Shown here piece after piece: positions 1 to 9,580 of a DNA stretch of 64,000 nt (position 1 is its first letter; every line of letters begins with the position of its first letter). The DNA is taken from the NCBI RefSeq assembly GCF_001577835.2, contig NC_029542.1, positions 4,036,773 through 4,100,772 on the forward strand, read 5' to 3'. The DNA comes from Coturnix japonica (Eukaryota; Chordata; Aves; Galliformes; Phasianidae). Under the pieces are notes generated by a model. That model did no database searches. It had not been told where the DNA came from and worked only from the letters and a program-made list of their open reading frames with translations. The translations under genes were made by a program, and so were the position numbers.

Positions 1-84
1 CCCCCCGCCCGCCACCGGCCGCGGCTGCGCACTGGGCCGCACGCGGCGCCGCCGCCTCCCCCATGTGATTCCCGGGGAGAGCCT

Positions 85-107
85 CGTGCCCCAGTGACAC
101 ACTTTCC
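85..107 (-). promoter_or_regulatory. NR1D1: RevDR2/RORE element of the NR1D1 promoter
   Basis: Read on the minus strand, this stretch contains AAGTGTGTCACTGGGGCA: two nuclear-receptor half-sites (GTGTCA and GGGGCA) spaced by CT, a direct repeat with 2-bp spacing. It matches, from memory, the autoregulatory Rev-DR2 site just upstream of the REV-ERB-alpha (NR1D1) start site in mammals, including flanking bases. In the human order NR1D1 lies next to MSL1 and is transcribed away from it, which fits a minus-strand promoter here. NR1D1 transcription would start left of this site and leave the window; no NR1D1 coding exon is visible. The family role (NR1D1 self-repression, ROR/PPAR activation) is established knowledge; its use here is inference. 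Confidence 0.82.
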
Positions 108-517
108 GCCGGCGGCCCCGCACCGCAACAGGCCGGAACCGGGGAGCGCCGCGATGCGGCACCGGGACCCGCACTGTGCGTGTGGGGGGGGGGCGGCGGG
201 GCTGTGTCTGCGGCGGGGACACAGCGGCGACGTGACCCGAACCGACGGTACCGGCCACCGCGACCCTTGTGGGGCGGCACCGGGCGCTCCGAGTCCCGCT
301 GTCCGCCCCCCCGGTGCCGCCTGGTGCCGCCCGGTGCCCCGTGGGGGGCAACAAGCGGAGCCCTGCGGTGCCCCCCGCGCTGGGGACGACCCGGCACCGC
401 TCGGGGACGTTGTGACCGACGGGTCACGATGCCCCCAAAGCTTCACCCACCCCACGGTCCCCACGCCGTGACCCCCCCCCACGGCGCGGCCCCACGGCAG
501 CCTCGAGCCGGGGAACT

Positions 518-728
518 CACGTGTCCCCGCTCTCAGGTGCCAGGTGAGCGCTATAGGGACGCACGTGTCCCCCCCCCGCCCCCACCCCCGCCCGTCCCCG
601 CGCGACGCCGTGTCCCCGTGGGGCCGTTCCCGTCCCGTTCCCGTCCCGTTCCCGTGTCCAACGGGGCCGCGTGTGGCCGTTCCCAGGTGGCCGCGGTGCC
701 GCTCGGTGCCGCGCGGCGGAGCCACGTG
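518..728. promoter_or_regulatory. NR1D1: Three CACGTG E-boxes upstream of NR1D1
   Basis: Perfect palindromic CACGTG motifs lie at 518-523, 562-567 and 723-728, all upstream (for a minus-strand gene) of the RevDR2 site. NR1D1 is a classic CLOCK:BMAL1 target activated through several promoter E-boxes, so this cluster fits circadian input. The sites are seen directly; binding is inferred. Confidence 0.65.
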
Positions 729-1781
729 CGGGAGCGCAGCGCTGCGCACCGGGATATTTTGAGCCGCTGTTTATCTCGGCGCAACTCTTCCGGGAAAAGA
801 GGGGGGGGTCCGTGCTGCTGCTCCCCCACCCCACAGGGCGGGTGATGGGGGGCAGCTGCAGCCCCACGCACACACTGCGGAGCTGCGGGGTGTCCCCACG
901 GGGCCGAGGTCACCGTGCCTGGCCGTGCGCCACCGCGGTCACTGCGTGCCTCAGTTTCCCCACCTGCAGGGGGAGACGAGGGGGGGGGCAGATGGAGATG
1001 GAGGGACTCACTCGAGGGGGGGGGACCCCAAACCTACTTTTGTCCCTATGGGCGCATTTGTCCCCATGGGTCCCTGCTGATGGTGCCCCACGGGAGCACT
1101 TGGGGTGCGGGGCACGGCCGCTCGCTGGGGGTGGGGGGGGTCCCTGCGTTGTGAGCGGCGAACTCGGCTCCAGCTCGGCTCCAGCTCGGCCCCAGCTCGG
1201 CCCCAGTTCAGCCCCCGCTCGGCCCCGACGTGGCCCCAGTTTGGCCCCGCGGTTCTTGGCCGGGCCGGGGCTGCGCGCTGCCAGGACGCACCGTCCCCTC
1301 CCCGCGGAGGGAGGAGGACACGGGGACGCGGGCGGTGCCCATTGAGACCAGGGCTGTCCCCGCACCGCTCCGAGCTGCGGGGGCAGGAGGGCTGCGATCC
1401 GTGGGGGCAGGATTAGGGGTGCGGGGTTCAGGGGCGCTAAATCCCCGGGGTGCGGAGCTTTGGGGGTTTACATCCACGGGGCGCAGGGTTGAAGCGTTTA
1501 GGGGTGCGGGGTGTATTACAGGTGCGGGGTGTATTAGAGATGCGGGGTGCGGGGTTTAGGGGCGATGACACCGTAGTGGTGCATGGACGCAGCTGGGCGG
1601 GCTCCGTGTGCGGGATGAAGGCAGCTGCGGTGCGGGACGCGGCGATGCGGGGCTGGGGGTGCAGCACAGGGTCTCCGTGCCCCCTCGCAGCCCCTTCCCG
1701 ACCCCGCACCCCGCTGTCGGTGCCGCAGCCGCTCTCTATGGCCGTTCATGTGAGCGGCGCTCCCCGTTCCTCTCCTCCTCC

Positions 1782-1782
<1 letters not shown>

Positions 1783-1814
<32 letters not shown>
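1783..1814 (+). repeat. Poly-C run of 32 bases
   Basis: An uninterrupted run of 32 C residues follows a CT-rich lead-in (tctcctcctcct). It is the longest C homopolymer in the window; its true length is uncertain in any assembly. It could form an i-motif or G-quadruplex. Confidence 0.9.
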
Positions 1815-1815
<1 letters not shown>

Positions 1816-2130
1816 CACCCCTCCCCGCGCAGCTCCGCATCACGTGGCGGCCGCATGTGAGCGCTGCTCCATTTTTAGCCGCCCCGCGCGCCCGGCCGCG
1901 CTGCAGAGCCATGTGCGGGAGGGTGCGGGGGCACGTGGGGCTGCAGCAGCGGCTGCGCAGAAGCGGGGGGCGGACGGGGGGGGGGATTGCGGGGTGATGC
2001 TGCGGGGGGACCCCGATGTTGTGGGCAGCCCCATAATAATGATATAGGCTGCGGGGGGGGGGGGAGCGCTCGTGACGCGGCACACGGGGTGGGGGAAGTG
2101 GTGTAGAAGGGGGGAGTGCGGGGTTTGGCG

Positions 2131-2139
2131 GGGGGGGGA

Positions 2140-2174
<35 letters not shown>

Positions 2175-2236
2175 CACGGCCCTGCAGGGGGTTGTGCTGC
2201 TATAAGAGAGAATGGCCGTGTAGGTGCAGGTAGATG

Positions 2237-2281
<45 letters not shown>

Positions 2282-2560
2282 ACGGCAGGGCTGCAGCCCC
2301 CCCCACTGCAGGGCTGTGTGTGTGTGTGAGCTCAGTGTGTGTCTGTGCACTGTGTGTGTGTGTGTGTGCACAGCAGGGCTGCAGCCCCTGCCTGCAGGGG
2401 TGTGTGTGTGTGTGTAAATGTGTGCACCGTGTGTGCATGCAGCTACACCTGTGTGTGTGTGCATGTGCAAGCAGCAGGGCTGCAGCTCCTCACTGCGGGT
2501 GTGTGTGTGTGTGTGTGTGTGTTTGTGCATTCTATGGCTGCAGCCTCACAGCGTGTTCAC
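2131..2560. repeat. Compound GT minisatellite with repeated CAGGGCTGCAG cores
   Basis: (GT)n blocks of varying length alternate several times with a roughly 25-35 bp core containing GCAGGGCTGCAGC. Examples begin near 2172, 2283, 2370 and 2475. The unit therefore combines a microsatellite with a short GC-rich core. A perfect CACGTG lies just after it at 2558-2563. Confidence 0.75.
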
Positions 2561-2804
2561 GTGCTTGCACATGGAAGCCAGAGGCTGCAGCGGCTGCCAG
2601 CAGAGCTCTGTTTACATCTGTGTTTATATCTATGTGTGCATGCGTGCACACGTGCCCTGGGGCCGCATTCCGTGCAGCAGTGTGCATGCACGATGTGTGT
2701 GCGTGCAATGCGTGCCCGCCGTGCAAACAGCTGCAGGTGTGTCAGTGTGTGCGTGCACGGGGGGCTGCGGTCCCCGCGGGGCTGTGCATATGGAAGTACA
2801 TGCA

Positions 2805-2935
2805 ACGTGCACACACAGCGCACACACACAGTGCACACACACACAGTGCACACACACGCAGTGCACACACACGCAGTGCACACACGCAGCGCACACACGC
2901 AGCGCACACACGCGTGCAACACGCACACGCGCAGT
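2805..2935. repeat. CA-rich tandem array with GTGCAC/GCGCAC junctions
   Basis: Short units of the form (AC)n-GCAGTGCAC repeat about eight times with small changes. It is continuous in style with the GT-rich array upstream but in the opposite strand sense. Confidence 0.7.
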
Positions 2936-3558
2936 CGAGCTGCTGCGGGTGTCGCTGTGCGGGCATTGGTGCTGTGTGCGGGCGGGGGTCCGCACCGTGG
3001 GGGGATATGGGGGGGGGTCCCGGTGCGGGCGGTGCCGCCGCTCTCAGGCGCCCCCTGGCGGCCGAGTCGTGGCGGTGCGGGGCAGTGCGGGGCGGGACCC
3101 CCCCCACCCTCTTCTCCCACCTCCCCAACCCGCACCGCCGCGCACGCGCCCCGTGCCCGGTTTGAAGGTACCCGGGGGGCGGCACTGAGAGCGGCCCGGC
3201 CCTGGGGGGGGTGTTGTGTTATGGGGGGCAGAGCCGGGAGGATCCGCTGCGAGGGGCGGGGGGGGCAGCGGGGAGAACCGAGAGGAACCGCGGGGAGAGG
3301 CTGAGGGGGGGGGGGCACCGTGCGGGGAGAACCCGGGGGGGAACCACGAGGGAAAAGGGCTGCGGGGAACGGCGGCACCGGGCGGCACCGGGGGGGGGAA
3401 CAGCCGGCGGGACCGCGAGGAACGGAGCTGAGAGACACGGGGGAGCCCAGCCCGCACCCCCCCAAAGAGCCGCGTTGCGGGGTATGAGCGCGGGGCGGCC
3501 CCGGTTCCCCTCGGGCCCCCGCGGCCGCGCGCTGCCGTTGTGCCGGCGGAGCTCCGCC

Positions 3559-4952
3559 ATGGCGGCGGGCGGTAGCGGAGCGGCGGCGGCGGCGCGGGGT
3601 GGAGGCGAAGGGCCGTGAGGATGAGACCCAACAGCGCCTGCAGGGCGGGCGGCGGAGAAAGGACGGGACCGGCGGGGGAACGGGGCCCGGGGGAGAGGAG
3701 GGGGAGGAGGAAGAGGGGGAGGAGGAGGAGGAGGAGGAGGAAGGCGAGGGGGAGGAGAAGGGCCGCCCGCCGCCCCGCAGGCCCAAGGAGCCGCCGCTGG
3801 GGGCACACAAGGGCCGGGCGGGAGGCGGCGGGGCGCCGGGGGGGGCTCCCGGGCCGCCGGCCGAGAGCTGGGCCGGGCCGGTGCCGCTGGCCGGCGGCAA
3901 GCAGGACGGAGCGGGGGATGCCAGCGGCCGGCAGCGGAACCAGGCGGTGCTGCCCGGGCACGGAGCGGCTCCCGCGGCCGCCAAGGAGAGCGAAGGAGCG
4001 GGGAGCACCGAGCCGGGCCCTGCGGTATCTCCGACCGAGAGCAAGTGGAGGAGCGCGGGCAGGAGGAGCAACATGGGCGCCGGCGGCGGCTCCCCCGGGC
4101 AGGCGGCGTGTCTGCGGCAGATCCTGCTGCTGCAGCTGGACCTCATCGAGCAGCAGCAGCAGCAGCTGCAGGCCAAGGAGAAGGAGATCGAGGAGCTCAA
4201 GGCCGAGCGCGACACGGTACGAGGGGGGGGGGATGCGGGGTAACGCGGCACGGCAAGGGTTAACCCCGGGTTATCGCTCCTCTCCCCCCCATCATAACTC
4301 GTCCCCACGTGGCACCAAGGGTTAACCCCGCCATGGCAAACCCAAAGGGTTAACAACCCCCCATTCATGCCCCACCCCCCAAGCCTCTAACGCCATTCCC
4401 CAGGGACTTCGGTGCCCCCCCCACTACGGGGTTCCCCCTCCCCAGCTTCCTCCGGCCCCGTAATGGGCCCCCCCCGGGATCACCCCCCCCCCCGGGGTAA
4501 CCCCCCCCCCACATTTACACAGCACACGCTTAATGCCCCCCACTTTGGGGTCTCCCCCCCACCATGGGTTAATGCCCCCAGCCTTTATCGCCCGCACCCC
4601 AGACAAAGCGCGGGGGGGGGGTTCGCCCTGGGCTTTGGGGGGGGGTCTGAGAGCCCGGGTGTCTACCGGGGCACAAAAGGGTGGGGGCGGGGCGGGAACG
4701 GCGGGGTTAACGGCCCGCGCCCGTCGCTATGGCCAAGCGTTTTTAAACGGGGGGGGGGGCTTAAAGAGCCCGCCGTTGCCGCCCGGCCCACCGCCGGGTT
4801 AATTTAAAGGGGCCGCGTCAGCCGCGGGGTGGGGTGAGTGTGTGAAATGGGGGGGGGTTGTTGCGGAGGTTTCTCCTCCTGCCGCAGCCGCTCACAGCGA
4901 GGGTTGGAGCTGCCGCATGGCCCCCCCCAATGCAGGGCTGGCACCCACTGCG

Positions 4953-4986
<34 letters not shown>

Positions 4987-7900
4987 CACCCCAGTGCTGT
5001 GCCCCCCACGGGTGGGAGTGTCCATCTGCATTGCTCCACCCCCCCCCATGCATGGCTCTCCCTATGCACTGCCCCACATTACGGTGCCCTCTATGTGCAT
5101 CCTGCCCTTCATTGCCCCCCCCGAGGTGGCTGAGCTGTACATTTAGGATGAGCCCTGTGTTATCACTGACCCGTGGGGTCCCCAGCCCCTGTTCTGTGCT
5201 GCCCTCCCAATCCCAACCTTCATCTGTAGGTCTGCAGCAGCCTAAAAATAACCAACCCCCCCCCTGCCCCCCCCGCAGCCCTTTGCCCGGGGGTTATCTG
5301 GGATGGAGCTGCAACAAAACCCATCTCGGGGTGTCCCGGGGTGTTTCCCTGCACTGCAGCACCCTGTGAGCTGCTGATCCCCCCCCCCATAAGGGCTGTG
5401 AATGCAGCTTTCTAATAAAGCCCGCATCTAATTATGAGCTGCATCCTGGAGCCCTGGGAGCGCTCACAGGGGCTGCGGCAGAGCTGGAGGGGCTGCAGTC
5501 ACTGCTCGTCACGTGGGTTTGTGATGGCTGGTGCCCTGCTGCAGTGGGGACGGGCAGCACTGCTGGGCAGCGAGGGGCCATCTTGTGCTATTGGGGCATC
5601 TCAGGTCGTGCAGCTGCAGCCCCGCTGTGCCCGGCTTCCCCATCATTAGCATTACAGGGGTGCGTTGCCTGCAGCACGCAGACATGGTTCCCTGTGATGT
5701 CTGGGCACAGTCTTTGCTCTCAGCCTCCTGTTTCCAGCTCAGGAGAGTGAGCATGAGTTAGTGATGGCACTGACTGTGCATAGCAAACCCTGCAGCATCC
5801 CTCAGCCCACTGATGGTGGGGTGCAGGTGCAGTACCAGGGGTGCAGGTGCCACTTGGGGGCTCCTCACAAACCTCCTCCCATACCTCGGAAGCTCTTTGC
5901 TACTCGAGTTGCAAGCTAAAAGCCAGGACAGGCCCAGTTTGCTATGGTAGGCAAGGCACTGGCTGAGGTTTTCCATGTCCTGTGATGGCTGAGCCCTTCC
6001 TGCAGGCACACTGTGGGTGCTGCACGTTGGCTCTAGCTGAGGGTATCCCCCTGCTTGCCCTCTGCTGCCCATCAGCGTGTGGCTGAGCCGTGCTGTTGCT
6101 GTTCCAGCTCCTTGCGCGCATCGAGCGCATGGAAAGGAGAGTTCAGCTGGTGAAGAAGGACACAGAGAGAGAAAAGCACAGGATCTTCCAGGGCTTCGAG
6201 GTGGACGAGAAGGCAGAAGCAGAGAAACTGCCGCTGGAATGCCCACAGGAACTGCTGGAGCCCTCACAAACCCTGCAGCCCAAGCACTTCCCCTACGGCC
6301 GGAATGGGAAGGGGCATAAAAGGTACAGGGTGCTGCGGGGTGGGGGTGTGGGGAGGTCTGGGGCTCACCCAGCCCAGTGCTGGCCATGGGTTTCCCTTTC
6401 TCCTGCCTCCCCTCCAGCCAGGCTTGGTCTCGTTGTATTTGAGATGTACCCAGGAGGGGAAGCAGTGTGTGGGGCTGGCAGCTCTGGGTGCTGCAGCTCA
6501 GCCATCATTCCTTCCTCTTGCAGAAAAACAGCGTTTGGGAGCACGGAGAGGAAAACGCCTGTGAAGAAGTTGGTGTCCGAGTTCTCAAAGGTGAAGGGGA
6601 AAAGTCTGAAGCACTCTCCGGTGAAAGAGGAGTCGAGTGGTTCTTTGTCTGAAACTGTTTGCAAACGAGAACTGAGGAGCCAAGAGACTCCAGAAAAAAA
6701 CAGGTCGCTGCTGGAGACCCCACTCAGACCCTCTGCCCCATTGAAGGGCCCCAGCAGCCACCCCAAGGAAAAGGGCTTCTTCAGCGAGATAGACGATCTG
6801 CCCTACCTTTCCACCACGGAAATGTACTTGTGTCGCTGGCATCAGCCCCCCCCATCACCGTTGCCGTTACGAGAGCCCTCCCCAAAGAAGGAGGAGACTG
6901 TAGCAAGTAAGCGATGGAGAGCCTGCAGGGGGTGTGCAGGCAGGGCTGGCAGCGGAGCATTGCCTGCATTGGGAGCCCGCTGCCTTTCCCCAGGGCTGGC
7001 ACAGAGCAGCGCTCCGGATGCACTGGAGATATGGAGCAGGTTGTCTGCGCTGCCCGAGCGCTCCAGGCTCCTTCTGTGGCTCGTGCTGCCTGTGCTGGGT
7101 GGCAGGGCAGGGGGCTCCGGCCCCGCTCTGTGTGTGTCAAAGCAGCCTGGTTTCCAGCACAGCCTGTGCCTGTTTGAGCCAAACGTGAAGCAACTTCCTG
7201 CTCGTGGTTGGGAAATGTGTTACTGGGTTGGTGCAGTGTGTTATGTTTGTTCCCTGCCTCCTGCTGGGCCGCCTCTTCCTGGGTGTTTTCCTCCAAACCC
7301 CAGAGCGCAGCCTGACCTGGGGAAGGGAAAAGGCCTTGAGCTCTGTGAGGTGCCCAGCAGGGAGCTGGGGGGAGCACAATGGGAACAGGGAGCTGCCAGG
7401 TTTGCTGCATTGCCAGCTGCCTGTAAACACTGGATAGCAAAACATCGTGTGAGTGAGGAGGAAGCCTCTGCATTCCCTCCCAGCACCTCAGCTCTGCTGT
7501 GAGAGCCAGGGCAGCTTCCAGCCTTCCCTATGCTGCCAATTTGAGCCTGGCTGAAGCCTTGTGGTGCTTGGGACTGGTGGTGTAGAGTCAGCCCGTGGTG
7601 TCTCTGTGCTGGGTTAATGTCTGAACCTTCCCCCTGCAGTTCCATCTTGGAGGGACCATGTTGTGGAGCCCCTACGAGACCCCAACCCCTCAGACATCCT
7701 GGAGGTACGTATGAGTCATGGCTGGCCCTGTGTGTGTGGCTGAGGTTGCAGCAGGCACCTTGTCACCATCAGAACCAAGGTCCAAGCAATTCCCCTGGCT
7801 GTTGGGCTGCTCCTGGAAAGTAACTTGGAGCATTTGTTCTGCTCGTAGGACTGGGACCCTGTCACCCATTCCTCATTTGTCTTAAAGCACAGAAGGGCTC

Positions 7901-8649
7901 CTCTGAGGCTGTTGGAGAGGAATAAACTGTGCTGTATTTTGGGGTGGGCAGAGGGTGAAGGCACCTGCAGTGGGTGAGGGGGACAAATGGGTACCGGAGG
8001 GAGCGCCCATCTCCCTTTCTCTCTCTGCAGAACCTCGATGACAGCGTGTTTTCCAAACGGCATGCAAAACTGGAGCTGGATGAGAAACGAAGGAAAAGGT
8101 AGCAATGAATGCAGGTAGCAGTAAATGCAGGTAGCAATAAATGCTGGCCTGCATTTCTGCCAGCACCCAGCTGCAGCTCCTCAAACCTGCGGCTCACTGT
8201 TTTCCAGATGGGACATCCAGAGGATCAGGGAACAAAGAATTTTACAGCGACTGCAGCTCAGAATGTATAAAAGGAAAGGAATTCAGGAGTCGGAGCCTGA
8301 AGTTACCTCATTTTTCCCTGAGCCGGATGATGGTGAGTGCCCGGTGGTGCCCGTAAATACAGGGAGGGCTGCCTGCCCTCTGCAGCCCCGTGATGCTGTT
8401 TCTCTCCCGCAGTGGAAAGCTTGCTGATCACCCCCTACCTGCCCGTCGTTGCCTTTGGCCGCCCCTTACCCAAACTGACCCCACAGTGAGTACAGATGGC
8501 TCTGTAGGTTGGGGCTGTTGTGGGTGGGGATGGTGCTGAGTGCTGGCTCTGCCTGCAGGAACTTTGAGCTGCCCTGGCTGGATGAGCGCAGCCGCTGCCG
8601 GCTGGAGGTGCAGAAGAAGCAGACTCCCCACCGGACCTGCAGGAAATAG
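3559..8649 (+). CDS. MSL1: MSL complex subunit 1 (male-specific lethal 1 homologue)
   Basis: Scaffold of the nuclear MSL histone acetyltransferase complex: it binds MSL2 through an N-terminal coiled coil, and KAT8/MOF and MSL3 through its C-terminal PEHE region, directing H4K16 acetylation. Coding exons by splice sites and frame: about 3559-4216, 6108-6322, 6524-6906, 7640-7704, 8031-8098, 8208-8332, 8413-8485, 8559-8649. Exon 1 encodes an acidic Glu-rich stretch and the coiled-coil start (ILLLQLDLIEQQQQQLQ); exon 2 continues it (LLARIERMERR). Exon 3 has EDLPYLSTTE-like and MYLCRWHQPPPSPLPL sequence; later exons hold PSWRDH, FSKRHAKLELDEKRRKRWD and the end TPHRTCRK, all closely matching human MSL1. 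Exons 2-8 are in phase throughout. The start is uncertain: the Kozak-perfect ATG at 3559 ([16 protein letters not shown]) is in a different frame from the rest of exon 1, whose frame has no upstream ATG after a stop at 3485 and whose next ATG is at 4073. Confidence 0.93.
4217..6107 (+). other. MSL1: MSL1 intron 1
   Basis: A 1.9 kb intron between donor cacg/gtacga and acceptor ttccag/CTCC. It contains a C/G-homopolymer-rich first half, a (GT)n block at 4954-4984 flanked by gtaccacccc, and unremarkable sequence after that. No further exon was recognised. Confidence 0.75.
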
Positions 8650-9260
8650 CAGCGTGGTGGAGCCGGGAGCTCTCTGTGCACGTTGCTCAGTCCCTGCCCC
8701 GTCTTCGTTCTCGTTCAGGGTTGGTTTTGTTCCTTCTATGGCCCAGTTTTGTTCAGTTTTCTTTTCAACACGTTGCAGACTCATCCCAGCTGTCCGTGCT
8801 TTGGGCCGGGGGGGTTCAGTCCCATTCGTGTTATTGCTGTGTGCAGCACTGGGGTGGGAGCCAACTGCGGGTCCTGCTGGGTCTCAGTGTCCGTGATGGG
8901 CCGGGACCTGGCCCTGCTCGTGGTGCAGCTTCCATCAGTGCTGCCCTTGTGGCGGTTCCCTTTGAGGGGCTGGAAGGTGATGGGAGAATTGAGTCATTGA
9001 AGGGGTTATTGAAGGGGGTTATTGAGGGGTCGGCCCCGTCTGGGTGTGAAGCAGCAGCTCCTCAATGACACCGTGTGTTCTGCTTTAATTTCAGCCCATG
9101 ATGGCGGCCCAGCCCCCCCCCCCCCGCCGCCATGTTTGCCCTGTTCCACCCGGTGTGTGTCCCCCTCTCCGGTGCTGCCTCTTTGCGGCCCGTTCGCTCT
9201 GTTCGTTTGTTTTGTGTTTTGGTTTTTTTTGGCCTCCAATTTTTTTGGTTTGTTTTTTTC

Positions 9261-9266
9261 AATAAA
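9261..9266 (+). terminator. MSL1: MSL1 polyadenylation signal AATAAA
   Basis: A canonical AATAAA lies in a T-rich stretch about 610 bp after the MSL1 stop and about 320 bp before the CASC3 start codon. It is the only good signal in this gap, so the MSL1 transcript probably ends near 9280-9290. Confidence 0.8.
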
Positions 9267-9405
9267 AAGCGAAAAAACAAAAAAACCCAACGGCTGCGTG
9301 TCGCTGCTCCCCCCCCCCCTCCTTCTCCCCCCTCCCCTCCCCCTCCTCTTTTCCTCTTCCCTCCCCCCGCCACAGCGACTTCCGGCCTCGGCGCCGTCTC
9401 GTGTA

Positions 9406-9500
9406 TGACGTCACTTCCGCTTCCGGGCAACACACGCGACCCGCTCCTGCCCTCTGCCGGCGGGAAGGCGCGTCACGTGACGTCATCTCTCGTGACGTCA
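9406..9500 (+). promoter_or_regulatory. CASC3: CASC3 promoter with three consensus CREs and ETS-type sites
   Basis: Perfect TGACGTCA palindromes occur at 9406-9413, 9478-9485 and 9493-9500. ETS-like ACTTCCG/CTTCCGG motifs follow the first, and TCACGTGA overlaps the second (9473-9480). The cluster lies 80-175 bp before the CASC3 ATG in CpG-rich DNA with no TATA box. CREB/ATF input is inferred from the motif family. Confidence 0.75.
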
Positions 9501-9580
9501 TCCCGCGCGACGTCCGCCGGGAGCCGTAGTCCGTTCCCGTGATGCCCCGCGTCGCCGCCCGCCCCTGCGGTTGCCCCAAG

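Larger units (their letters stand above)
760..3540. other. CpG- and repeat-rich spacer between NR1D1 and MSL1 promoters
   Basis: No convincing coding exon is present; the open frames here are compositional artefacts of GC-rich or repetitive DNA. It holds CpG-island sequence, two CACGTG E-boxes (1841-1846 and 1932-1937), a 32-base C run (1783-1814), GT-rich repeats (about 2131-2560) and a CA-rich array (about 2805-2935). The 3' part (about 3000-3558) is the MSL1 CpG-island promoter and leader. Confidence 0.6.

Noticed and set aside
2557-4368. 603-codon open frame on the minus strand
   Set aside because: It spans repeat arrays and runs antisense to MSL1 exon 1. Its composition is Pro/Ser/Arg low-complexity and it matches no family; a product of GC-rich, stop-poor DNA.
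8099-8160. GCAGGTAGCAATAAATGC repeat with AATAAA after MSL1 exon 5
   Set aside because: The AATAAA at this point lies within an MSL1 intron between two clearly coding exons, so it is not taken as the gene's 3' end.
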